From CAZEIW01 sp964512305 (GTDB lineage: Bacteria; Pseudomonadota; Gammaproteobacteria; Burkholderiales; Burkholderiaceae_F): a DNA stretch of 19,372 nt. A program made the translations under genes and the position numbers. Below the pieces are notes generated by a model that was not told the origin of the DNA, ran no database searches, and saw only the letters and a list, made by a program, of their open reading frames with translations. The DNA lies in the NCBI GenBank assembly GCA_964512305.1, contig CAZEIW010000228.1, forward strand, positions 1 to 19,372, written 5' to 3'. Each line of letters starts with the position of its first letter. The stretch's first letter is position 1. Below, piece by piece: positions 8,365 to 15,452 of this stretch.

Positions 8365-11300
8365 ATGAACGCTCCCGCGCCGCAGGCGCGCCCGGGACTG
8401 CTGCGCTTCGACCTGTCCCGCTTCAACCTTTCGGAATGGGCGCTGCGGCACCGCTCGATGGTGCTGTACCTGATCGTCGTCTTCGCGATCCTCGGGGTCC
8501 TGTCGTACTCGGCGCTCGGCCAGTCCGAGGACCCGCCGTTCACCTTCAAGGTGATGGTGGTGCGCGCCGAGTGGCCGGGCGCCACCGCGCTCGAGGTCGA
8601 GCAGCAGCTGACCGACAAGATCGAGCGCAAGCTCCAGGAGCTGCCGCTGCAGTCGGTCCGCAGCTACAGCAAGCCGGGCGAGTCGATGGTGTTCGTCGAG
8701 CTGAAGGATTCGACGCCCGCCGCGAACGTGCCGGACGACTGGTACCAGGTGCGCAAGAAGATCGGCGACATCAAGGGCACGCTGCCGAGCGGGGTCCGGG
8801 GGCCGTTTTTCAACGACGAGTTCGGCGACACGTATACGAACATCTACGCGATCACGGCCGACGGCTTCGGCTACCGGGACCTGAAGAAGTTCGGCGACCG
8901 GGTGCGCGAGGAGCTGCTGCGGGTCAACGGCGTCGCGAAGGTCGACTTCATCGGCGAGCAGGACGAAAGGATCTTCGTCGAGGCGTCCAACGACAAGCTG
9001 GCGACGCTCGGGATCGGGCCGCAGCAGATCTACCAGACGCTCGCCGACCAGAATGCGGTCGCCGCCGGCGGCGTCTTCGAGACCGGGACCGACCGGATCT
9101 ACCTGCGGCCGACCGGCGCTTTCGATTCGCTGGACGCGATCCGCGACCTGACGATCCGCGCCAACAACCGCGTGCTGCGGCTGGGCGACATCGCCACGGT
9201 GACGCGCGGCTACGTCGACCCGCCGGCGCAGAAGATGCGCTACCGGGGGCAGGACGCGCTCGGCGTCGCGGTGACGATGGTCAAGGGCGGCGACGTGATC
9301 GAGCTCGGGCGCGCGCTCGACACCCAGATCGGCCGCGTCGCGTCCCAGCTGCCGGTGGGGGTCGAGATCGCCCCGGTCGCCAGCATGCCCAAGGCCGTGC
9401 AAGGCTCGGTCAACGTGTTCGTGCGCTCGCTCGCCGAGGCGGTGATCATCGTCCTGGCCGTGTCGCTGATCAGCCTGGGCCTGCGCACCGGGCTCGTGGT
9501 CTCGATCTCGATCCCGCTCGTGCTGGCGATGACGTTCCTCTTCATGCGCCTGTTCGACATCGGCCTGCACAAGATCTCGCTCGGCGCGCTGATCCTGTCG
9601 CTGGGGCTGCTGGTCGACGACGCGATCATCGCGGTCGAGATGATGGCCGTGAAGCTCGAACAGGGGCTCGACCGCTTCCGCGCCGCGAGCTTCGCGTACA
9701 CGAACACCGCGTTCCCGATGCTGACCGGCACGCTGGTCACCGTCGCGGGCTTCCTGCCGATCGCGACCGCGAAGAGCGCCACCGGCGAGTACACGCGCTC
9801 GCTGTTCCAGGTGTCGGCGATCGCGCTCGGCGTGTCGTGGATCGTGGCCGTGGTCGTCATTCCGTACCTCGGCTACCGCCTGCTGCCCGAGCGCTCCTCC
9901 GGCGCCGAGCCTTCGCTCGCGCTGCGGCTGTGGGCGAGGCTGCGGCGGCAGCGGCCGGTGGCCGCCGCACCCGCGCCGGCGCACGAGCATTCGGACGCGA
10001 CCTACGACACCGCGTTCTACCGCGCGCTGCGCCGGCTGATCGACTGGGTCCTCGGCCATCGCCGCCTCGTGCTTGCGGCGACGCTGGGCGCGTTCGCGGC
10101 TTCCCTGGCGCTCTTTCGGCTGGTGCCGCAACAGTTCTTCCCGGCGTCGTCGCGTCCCGAGCTTCTGGTGGACCTGCGACTGCCCGAAGGCAGCTCGTTC
10201 GAAGCGACGCTCGCCGAAACCAAGCGCTTCGAGGCCGTGCTCGCGCACGAGCCGGGGGTCGAGAGCTCGGTCGCGTACGTGGGCGCCGGCAGCCCGCGTT
10301 TCTACCTGCCGCTGGATCAGCAGCTGCAGCAGTCCAACTTCGCGCAGTTCGTCGTCGTTGCCGCCAGCAACGAGGAGCGCGAGCGGCTGCGCGAGCGGCT
10401 GCTCCGCCTGTTCGAGGAGGACTTCCCCACGCTGCGCGGCCGGGTGTCGCGGCTGGAAAACGGCCCGCCGGTGGGCTTCCCGGTGCAGTTCCGCGTCTCC
10501 GGCGACGACATCGGGACGGTGAAGAGGATCGCGCGCGACGTGATGGGGATCATGCGCAACGATGCGAATCTCACCAACGTGCAGCTCGACTGGGACGAGC
10601 CCACCAAGGTGGTCCGCCTCGTCGTCGACCAGGACAAGGCCCGGCTGCTGGGCGTCTCGTCGCAGGACCTCGCGGCATTCCTCAACAACTCGGTGTCCGG
10701 GTTTTCGGTGACCAGCTTCCGCGAGCAGGACAAGCAGATCGACATCGTGCTTCGCGGCCCGGCGGCCGAGCGCGCGCGGCTTTCGTTCCTGCGCGACATC
10801 GCGATCCCGTCGCGCGAGGGCAAAGCCGTCCCGATCACGCAGATCGCCGACCTGCGCTACGAGCTCGAGGAGGGCGTCGTCTGGCGGCGCGACCGCCTGC
10901 CGACGGTCACGGTGCGGGCCGATGTCAAGGGCGACGTCCAGGGACCCGACGAATCGAGCCGGATCGAGCCGCGGCTCGATCCGATCCGGGCCCAACTGCC
11001 GCTCGGGTACCACATCGAGGCCGGCGGCGCGATCGAGGATGCGACGCGCGGCCAGAAGTCGATCGCCGCCGGCGCGCCGCTGCTGATCCTGGCCGTGCTG
11101 ACGCTGCTGATGATCCAGCTGCAGAGTTTCCCGCGCACGTTAATGGTGGTGCTGACCGCTCCGCTGGGCCTGATCGGCGTGACCATCGGCCTGCTGCTGT
11201 TCGGCAAGCCCTTCGGGTTCGTCGCGATGCTCGGCACGATCGCGCTCTCCGGCATCATCATGCGCAACTCGGTGATCCTGGTCGATCAGATCGAGAAGGA

Positions 11301-11607
11301 CATCGCCGCCGGGACGCCGCGCTGGGATGCGATCGTCGGCGCGACCGTGCGCCGGTTCCGCCCGATCGTGCTGACCGCCGGCACCGCCGTGCTGGCGCTG
11401 ATCCCGCTGACGCGCAGCGACTTCTTCGGGCCGATGGCCGTCGCGATGATGGGGGGCATCGTCGTCGCGACCGTGCTGACGCTCGGTTTCCTGCCGGCGC
11501 TGTATGCGGCGTGGTTCCGGGTTCGGCGCAGCGAGGAAACTGCGCCGGTCGCGGCCGCGACCCAACTCGAGGAAGGGTTTTCCGGCGGCTCGGCTGCGCC
11601 CGCGTGA
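8365..11607 (+). CDS. RND efflux pump, HAE-1-type permease
   Basis: The 1080-residue inner-membrane proton/drug antiporter has the normal duplicated architecture. TM1 lies near residue 30, a large periplasmic loop follows, then TM2-6 (~350-500), a second periplasmic loop and TM8-12 (~910-1065). The proton-relay pair is present as Asp418-Asp419 in GLLVDDAII, equivalent to AcrB Asp407/408. At the position of AcrB Lys940 there is Arg967 (IIMRNSVILVDQ), a substitution I associate with a non-AcrB clade of HAE pumps. GGAAGGA lies 7 bases before the ATG, and the gene starts 21 bases after the adaptor, so the two are one operon. No outer-membrane factor follows. The substrate is unknown; hydrophobic drugs, solvents or metabolites are all possible. 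Confidence 0.95.
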   Translation: MNAPAPQARPGLLRFDLSRFNLSEWALRHRSMVLYLIVVFAILGVLSYSALGQSEDPPFTFKVMVVRAEWPGATALEVEQQLTDKIERKLQELPLQSVRSYSKPGESMVFVELKDSTPAANVPDDWYQVRKKIGDIKGTLPSGVRGPFFNDEFGDTYTNIYAITADGFGYRDLKKFGDRVREELLRVNGVAKVDFIGEQDERIFVEASNDKLATLGIGPQQIYQTLADQNAVAAGGVFETGTDRIYLRPTGAFDSLDAIRDLTIRANNRVLRLGDIATVTRGYVDPPAQKMRYRGQDALGVAVTMVKGGDVIELGRALDTQIGRVASQLPVGVEIAPVASMPKAVQGSVNVFVRSLAEAVIIVLAVSLISLGLRTGLVVSISIPLVLAMTFLFMRLFDIGLHKISLGALILSLGLLVDDAIIAVEMMAVKLEQGLDRFRAASFAYTNTAFPMLTGTLVTVAGFLPIATAKSATGEYTRSLFQVSAIALGVSWIVAVVVIPYLGYRLLPERSSGAEPSLALRLWARLRRQRPVAAAPAPAHEHSDATYDTAFYRALRRLIDWVLGHRRLVLAATLGAFAASLALFRLVPQQFFPASSRPELLVDLRLPEGSSFEATLAETKRFEAVLAHEPGVESSVAYVGAGSPRFYLPLDQQLQQSNFAQFVVVAASNEERERLRERLLRLFEEDFPTLRGRVSRLENGPPVGFPVQFRVSGDDIGTVKRIARDVMGIMRNDANLTNVQLDWDEPTKVVRLVVDQDKARLLGVSSQDLAAFLNNSVSGFSVTSFREQDKQIDIVLRGPAAERARLSFLRDIAIPSREGKAVPITQIADLRYELEEGVVWRRDRLPTVTVRADVKGDVQGPDESSRIEPRLDPIRAQLPLGYHIEAGGAIEDATRGQKSIAAGAPLLILAVLTLLMIQLQSFPRTLMVVLTAPLGLIGVTIGLLLFGKPFGFVAMLGTIALSGIIMRNSVILVDQIEKDIAAGTPRWDAIVGATVRRFRPIVLTAGTAVLALIPLTRSDFFGPMAVAMMGGIVVATVLTLGFLPALYAAWFRVRRSEETAPVAAATQLEEGFSGGSAAPA

Positions 11608-11801
11608 CCTGGTCTGCCAGGCAGAACGCAACGGGGTTGGTGTCGAGCGGCGCCTTAACAAAATCAGGCTGGGGCGGCCTTCTTGCTGATCGGGAATCCT
11701 CGCCTTTTTCTTTTCTTTTCTCTTGTTTGGCCAGTACCTCCCGGGCGGACCATCCGGTTTCGCCGGCACGGAAGCTCGCCGGCGCCGACCGGAGAAGTTT
11801 C
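11608..11801. other. Intergenic spacer with pyrimidine tract
   Basis: This 194-base gap follows the RND gene. A short hairpin (CCTGG/CCAGG, 11608-11621) stands directly after the stop without a T-run. A 22-base all-pyrimidine run rich in T occupies 11703-11724, preceded by GGCGG...TCGCC, which could pair weakly. This could act as a transcript end for the pump operon or as an upstream element of the small ORF. Base composition here is plainly more T-rich than its neighbours. I found no convincing promoter. Confidence 0.35.
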
Positions 11802-11966
11802 ATGAGCGACAGCAGAGCGGAAGGCCTCGAGGCGCAAGAGGCGGACTGCGACGAGGGCGACCTCGGCGCGGAACTCGACGTGATCCTGAACGTCTACGCG
11901 ACCTTCGTGCAAGACGATGCCGATGCCGGCGCCACGAAGTCTCCCGGCGCGACCGAAACGAACTGA
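11802..11966 (+). CDS. Small acidic protein, 54 residues
   Basis: The ORF starts with ATG at 11802, preceded by GGAGAAG (11791-11797) at normal spacing, and ends at a TGA ten bases before a palindromic repeat. The product has 14 Asp/Glu against 2 Lys/Arg, one Cys (16), and a central hydrophobic patch (LDVILNVYATFV, 25-36) between acidic flanks. There is no signal peptide or transmembrane helix. I do not recognise the family. The good ribosome binding site, the isolated position and the sharp contrast between acidic ends and hydrophobic core argue for a real gene, but the frame is also open far upstream because of high GC, so chance is possible. Confidence 0.5.
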   Translation: MSDSRAEGLEAQEADCDEGDLGAELDVILNVYATFVQDDADAGATKSPGATETN

Positions 11967-11975
11967 CGCAAAACC

Positions 11976-12014
11976 CCCCTCTCCCGCAACGCGGGAGAGG
12001 GGCCGGGGTGAGGG
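11976..12014. repeat. Dispersed palindromic repeat, copy 2 (inverted)
   Basis: A perfect 12-bp stem (CCCCTCTCCCGC at 11976-11987 with GCGGGAGAGGGG at 11991-12002, 3-base loop) is followed by GGGGTGAGGG (12005-12014). It is the same unit as copy 1 in opposite orientation. It stands ten bases after the small ORF and may end its transcript, although there is no T-run. Confidence 0.8.
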
Positions 12015-12039
12015 CCGCCGCCCGAAGCTCCGCTCGCCA

Positions 12040-12078
12040 CCCTCACCCCCACCCCTCTCCCGCGGTGCGGGAGAGGGG
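12040..12078. repeat. Dispersed palindromic repeat, copy 3
   Basis: CCCTCACCCC (12040-12049) leads into the 12-bp stem at 12052-12063 / 12067-12078 with a 3-base loop. It lies head-to-head with copy 2, 25 bases apart, so the pair also forms a larger imperfect inverted repeat from 11976 to 12078. It lies 9 bases beyond the tag stop codon. Confidence 0.8.
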
Positions 12079-12087
12079 AGTCAAGTT

Positions 12088-12657
12088 TCACCTCCGTCGC
12101 CGCCCGGCCGACCTGGCCCGAAAGCATTCCTTGGCGTGGTCGTTGACCATGCCGACCGCCTGCATGAACGCGTAGCAGATGCTGCCGCCGACGAACTTGA
12201 AGCCGCGCTTCTTGAGCGCCTTGGTCATCGCCTCGCTTGCCGCCAGCGCATCGCGCCGGTTCCGGGCGGGCTTCCCGCCGACGAACTGCCAGAGGTAGGC
12301 GTCGAAGGTTCCGAACTCGCGCCGCACTTCCAGGAACGCAGCGGCGTTCGCGACGACCCCTTCGATCTTCAGGCGGTTGCGGACGATCCCTTCGTCTTGG
12401 AGCAGCGCGGCCTTCTTCGCCGCGTCGTATCTGACGATCTTCCGGGCGTCGAAATTGCTGAACGCCTTGCGGTAGTTCAGGCGTTTCTGCAGGATCGTGA
12501 GCCAGCTCAGGCCTGCCTGTGCACCCTCGAGGTTCAGCATCTCGAACAGAAGCCGGTCGTCATGGACCGGGACGCCCCACTCCTCATCGTGGTAGGCGGT
12601 GAGCAGCGGGTGGGACGTGGCCCACTTGCACCTGACCTTGTTGACGGACGCATTCAC
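12088..12657 (-). CDS. tag: DNA-3-methyladenine glycosylase I
   Basis: The 189-residue protein matches E. coli Tag closely by eye: YHDEEWGVPVHDDRLLFEML, then LEGAQAGLSW, then KRGFKFVGGSICYAFMQAVG. It removes 3-methyladenine from alkylated DNA in base excision repair. The zinc site of the family is complete (Cys10, His23, His174, Cys178) and the catalytic Glu is Glu44 in LEGAQAGLSW. I placed the start at GTG 12657, which puts Cys10 close to the family's Cys4. A longer open frame upstream encodes only arginine-rich, non-homologous sequence. A 23-codon ORF ends across this GTG (GTGA overlap), so initiation may be coupled. Confidence 0.95.
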   Translation of the reverse strand: MNASVNKVRCKWATSHPLLTAYHDEEWGVPVHDDRLLFEMLNLEGAQAGLSWLTILQKRLNYRKAFSNFDARKIVRYDAAKKAALLQDEGIVRNRLKIEGVVANAAAFLEVRREFGTFDAYLWQFVGGKPARNRRDALAASEAMTKALKKRGFKFVGGSICYAFMQAVGMVNDHAKECFRARSAGRRRR

Positions 12658-12725
12658 TTCGCCGCCGCCTCGAGCACGGGAATCGGCGCTGCCAGATTCG
12701 CTGGGGCGCCCTGAGCGAGTGCCAT
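12654..12725 (-). CDS. Possible 23-codon upstream ORF coupled to tag
   Basis: An ATG at 12725 opens a short frame (MALAQGAPAN, then LAAPIPVLEAAAK) whose TGA overlaps the tag GTG start as GTGA. The tag GTG has only a weak, distant GAGG, so re-initiation after this peptide is plausible. The ATG falls a few bases after the transcript start predicted from the TTGTCG-17-GACAAT motif, so it would be nearly leaderless. Peptide function is unknown, and the ORF could be chance. Confidence 0.25.
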   Translation of the reverse strand: MALAQGAPANLAAPIPVLEAAAK

Positions 12726-12734
12726 GGGAAGGCG

Positions 12735-12763
12735 ATTGTCGATTCGGCCGGTTCCCGCGACAA
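12735..12763 (-). promoter_or_regulatory. Possible tag promoter
   Basis: Read on the minus strand, TTGTCG (12763-12758) and GACAAT (12740-12735) are separated by exactly 17 bases, each matching the sigma-70 consensus at four of six positions. It lies about 80 bases upstream of the tag start. The outer bases form a TTGTCG...CGACAA inverted repeat, which might also be a binding site. Confidence 0.35.
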
Positions 12764-12789
12764 CCCCGTCGATGGGGTGGCGGGCGTTC

Positions 12790-12795
12790 TAAGAT
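12790..12795 (+). promoter_or_regulatory. Possible -10 of the acetyltransferase gene
   Basis: TAAGAT lies 6 bases before the GTG start of the GNAT gene. A transcript starting the usual 6-7 bases downstream would begin at or next to the start codon, giving a leaderless mRNA. This agrees with the absence of a ribosome binding site. No convincing -35 is seen. Confidence 0.35.
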
Positions 12796-12801
12796 GCGCC
12801 G

Positions 12802-13389
12802 GTGACGAAAAGCGGATCGGCATTCAATCCTGTCCTTCTCGACATTCCGGACCACCTCGAGACGGACCGTCTCGTCGTCCGGGCGCCCCGCCCGGGCGAC
12901 GGGCCGATGGTTCACGCGTCGATCCTGGAAACCCTGGAAGACCTGCGGCGCTTTCCCGCTTCACTGCCCTGGGCGATTGGGGTGCAGGCGGTCGAGAACT
13001 CTGAGGAGTTCTGCCGACGCGGCGCTGCGAACTGGCTGCTCCGAGCTGATCTTCCAATGCTTATCTTCAAGCGGGGCAGCGGCGAGCACGCCGGCAACTG
13101 CGGGTTGCACCGGTTCGACTGGCAGACGCGGGTGTTCGAAATCGGTTGGTGGTGTCGCAAATCATGCCAGGGGCAGGGTTTCATCACTGAGGCAGCGGCC
13201 GCGCTCACCGATTTCGCCTTCAGCCGCCTTGGCGCACGGCGCGTCTGGTGCATGGGCGACGAGGAGAACGTCCGAAGCTGGCGCGTCGCGGAGCGCCTGG
13301 GGTTCGTTTTCGAAGGCACGCTGAAGAGCGAACGCTGCGATCCCGATGGCACGCGGCGCAGCATGCGCGTGTATGCAACGACGCGTTAG
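12802..13389 (+). CDS. GNAT-family N-acetyltransferase (RimJ/RimL type)
   Basis: The 195-residue protein has the RimJ/RimL arrangement: the opening strand LETDRLVVRAPRPGDG (~19-34), the acetyl-CoA loop CQGQGFITEA (~residues 121-130) and the closing segment NVRSWRVAERLGFVFEGTLKSE. It should transfer acetyl from acetyl-CoA to an amine, perhaps a protein N-terminus or a small molecule; the substrate is not evident. The GTG start has no ribosome binding site but a -10-like TAAGAT six bases upstream, suggesting a leaderless message. Its TAG stop overlaps the stop of the convergent ligase gene by two bases. Confidence 0.88.
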   Translation: MTKSGSAFNPVLLDIPDHLETDRLVVRAPRPGDGPMVHASILETLEDLRRFPASLPWAIGVQAVENSEEFCRRGAANWLLRADLPMLIFKRGSGEHAGNCGLHRFDWQTRVFEIGWWCRKSCQGQGFITEAAAALTDFAFSRLGARRVWCMGDEENVRSWRVAERLGFVFEGTLKSERCDPDGTRRSMRVYATTR

Positions 13390-14945
13390 CTCGACTCCGG
13401 CAGACAACGCGCGCGCAAGTCGCGCTTGAGCACCTTGCCGATCGCGCTGCGCGGCAGTTCGCTGACGAACTCCAGCCGGGCGAGCCTTTGCGTCCTGCCC
13501 AACCGGGCGTTTACCCATTCGCGCAGGGAGTCGGCCGACGTAACGTCGCCCTCCCGGCGCACGACGAAGGCCACCGGTGTCTCGCCCCACTCGGTCGACG
13601 GCACGCCCACCACCGCCGTCTCGGCCACGGCAGGATGCTCCTGCAACTTGGCCTCGAGGTCGCTCGGATAGACGTTGAAGCCGCCGGAAATGATCATGTC
13701 CTTCTTGCGATCCAGCAGGACCAGGAAGCCGTCGTCATCGAAGCGGCCGATGTCGCCGGTGCGGATGAAGCGCAGGCCCTCGGGCGAGAACCACTCGGCC
13801 TCGCGAGTCTTTGCGGGCTGGCGGTGATAGCCGGTCATCATCGCAGCCGAGCGGCCGACCACCTCGCCGGCCTCGCCGCGGCCGACCTCGATGCCTTCGT
13901 CGTCGACCAGCCGGATGTCGTGTCCGTCGGCGGGCCGGCCCACGGTGTGCAGTTTGTCCGGATGCAGGTGGGCTTCCAGAATGCAGGTGCCGCCGCCCTC
14001 GGTCGTGCCGTAGAACTCCACCAGCCCGCCGGGCCAGCGCCGCAGCACCTCGCGCTTGATCGCGGCGTCGAAGGGCGCGCTGGTGCAGAACTTCATCCGG
14101 AAGGCGGACAGGTCGTGTGCGGCGAAGTCGGGATGCGCCAGCAGGCGGCGGTACTGGACCGGCACGAGCATCGTGTGCGTGACGCGCTCGCGTGCGGCGA
14201 TCGCGAGCCAGCGTCCGGCGTCGAACTTGCCCATCAGGTGCACCGTCCCGCCGAACCCCAGCGTCGGGAAGAGCACGACGAGCGTCGTGTTGGAGTAGAG
14301 CGGGGTGGACAGCAGCGTGACCGTGTCGGCGCTGTAGCCGTACTGCGCGCCGCGCTGCGTGTGCAGCCACCGCATGCCGTGTGGCTGCACGACGCCCTTG
14401 GGCACGCCGGTGGTGCCGGACGAGTAGATGATGTTGAATGGATCTTCCGGGCGGATCGCGACCGCCGCCGGCGCGCGGCCCGCCGGCGCAAGCCAGGCCT
14501 CAAATGGCTCCCCGGGTGCCGCGCCGTCGAGCGAGACGCACCGCGAGGCGTCGTCGCTCGCCAGCAAGGGGGCCGCCTGCGCGTCGACGAACAGGAGCCT
14601 GGCGCCCGCGTCGCGGCGCATCAGGGCGAACGTCTCGGGCGTCACCGAATGCGACAGCGGCGCCACTACGACGCCGGCGCGCAGCGCGCCGAGAAAGACG
14701 GCGGCAAGCCGCGGCGTCATGGCACCGCCGAGCAACACGACCTCGCCCGGGCGCACGCCGTCTCTTTGCAGCGCGGCGGCGATCCGGTCCATCAGCGCGT
14801 CGAGCTCGAGCCAGCTCAGGGTCGCATCGCCTTGGACGAGTGCCGGCTGCCGCGGACGGGCGCGTGCATGCTCTCGCAGCAACTCGCCCAGCGGGCGAAA
14901 CGGGGACAGCGGTAGAGGGGCCGGCGGATCCGCAGTGGCTCTCAT
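13386..14945 (-). CDS. AMP-dependent acyl-CoA synthetase/ligase
   Basis: This is an ANL-superfamily enzyme of 519 residues that adenylates a carboxylic acid and transfers the acyl group, usually to CoA. The core motifs are all present: the phosphate loop YSSGTTGVPKGVV (from Tyr174), YGTTEGGG (from Tyr312), the hinge region RTGDIGRFDDDGF with Asp398, RKKDMIISGGFNVYP, and the C-terminal catalytic Lys504 in RSAIGKVLKRDLR. The intact Lys and full length point to an active enzyme. The acid substrate cannot be read from sequence; fatty or aromatic acids are both possible. Starts at 14978 (ATG) or 14990 (GTG) would add 11 or 15 residues; I chose 14945 because upstream residues look unstructured. None has a well-spaced ribosome binding site. 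Divergent from the MAPEG gene. Confidence 0.92.
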   Translation of the reverse strand: MRATADPPAPLPLSPFRPLGELLREHARARPRQPALVQGDATLSWLELDALMDRIAAALQRDGVRPGEVVLLGGAMTPRLAAVFLGALRAGVVVAPLSHSVTPETFALMRRDAGARLLFVDAQAAPLLASDDASRCVSLDGAAPGEPFEAWLAPAGRAPAAVAIRPEDPFNIIYSSGTTGVPKGVVQPHGMRWLHTQRGAQYGYSADTVTLLSTPLYSNTTLVVLFPTLGFGGTVHLMGKFDAGRWLAIAARERVTHTMLVPVQYRRLLAHPDFAAHDLSAFRMKFCTSAPFDAAIKREVLRRWPGGLVEFYGTTEGGGTCILEAHLHPDKLHTVGRPADGHDIRLVDDEGIEVGRGEAGEVVGRSAAMMTGYHRQPAKTREAEWFSPEGLRFIRTGDIGRFDDDGFLVLLDRKKDMIISGGFNVYPSDLEAKLQEHPAVAETAVVGVPSTEWGETPVAFVVRREGDVTSADSLREWVNARLGRTQRLARLEFVSELPRSAIGKVLKRDLRARCLPESS

Positions 14946-14996
14946 CCTCGACACATCGGTTGGACCTGCCGCTGACATGCCGCACAGCACGCAGGG

Positions 14997-15024
14997 TTGC
15001 CTTTCACGAGGAAACCCATAGCAT
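14997..15024 (+). promoter_or_regulatory. Possible MAPEG gene promoter
   Basis: TTGCCT (14997-15002) and TAGCAT (15019-15024) are 16 bases apart, each matching the sigma-70 consensus at four of six positions. The site is upstream of the strong ribosome binding site of the MAPEG gene. This is a visual match only. Confidence 0.25.
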
Positions 15025-15059
15025 GCCAGCCTCGATCAACACGGAGGGAGGGACTTCCA

Positions 15060-15452
15060 ATGACGGGCGACCTCGAGTACCTGGCATTCACGGCGCTGCT
15101 GACCGCATCGCTCTGGATTCCGTACATCCTCGCACAGGTCAAGACCAACGGCCTGCTCGCGCCCGAGAACTATGTCGATCCCACCCCGCGCCCGTTGCCC
15201 TTGTGGGGGATGCGCGCCAACCGCGCGCATTTGAACGCGGTGGAAGCGTTCGCCCCGTTCGCCGCCATCGTGCTCGTCGCGCACCTCGTGGGCAAGGGAG
15301 ACTCCACGACCGCTTTCTGGGCAGCGTGGTTCTTCTGGGCCCGGGTCGTGCATGCCGTGGTGTACCTCGCCGCCATTCCCTACATCCGGACCCTGGTCTT
15401 CACGCTGGGCTGGGTGGCGGTGGTCGCGATCTTCTGGCACGTCGTCGCCTAG
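15060..15452 (+). CDS. MAPEG-family membrane protein
   Basis: The 130-residue protein has about four transmembrane helices and the family's helix 1-2 loop with NYVDPTPRPLPLWGMRANRAHLNAVEAFAPFAA; Asn, Arg and the RANRAHLNAVE block are typical. Bacterial members of the family (membrane-associated proteins in eicosanoid and glutathione metabolism) are often glutathione-dependent, but many are uncharacterised. The start is decided by GGAGGGAGG at 15043-15051, eight bases before the ATG; a 21-codon upstream extension is rejected. The TAG stop lies inside CTAG and is shared with the stop of a short ORF on the other strand. Confidence 0.9.
   Translation: MTGDLEYLAFTALLTASLWIPYILAQVKTNGLLAPENYVDPTPRPLPLWGMRANRAHLNAVEAFAPFAAIVLVAHLVGKGDSTTAFWAAWFFWARVVHAVVYLAAIPYIRTLVFTLGWVAVVAIFWHVVA

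Noticed and set aside
7180..11013. Long antisense frame (1277 codons) against the RND genes
   Set aside because: His/Asp/Arg/Gln-rich composition is typical of antisense frames in high-GC DNA, and the sense strand has full RND motifs.
7278..11966. Very long open frame (1562 codons) parallel to the pump genes
   Set aside because: It is a +1/+2 shadow of the adaptor and RND genes: Arg/Gly/Pro-rich with no domain. Only its last 54 codons, with their own ribosome binding site, were kept.
11976..12078. CRISPR-like repeats
   Set aside because: There are only two units, in opposite orientation, with self-complementary stems and no regular spacers.
12658..12915. Arg-rich N-terminal extension of Tag
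   Set aside because: It overlaps the divergent GNAT gene and adds 86 residues not found in the Tag family.
14997..15059. 21-codon extension of the MAPEG gene
   Set aside because: The strong GGAGGGAGG site points to ATG 15060, and the extension is polar and non-homologous.
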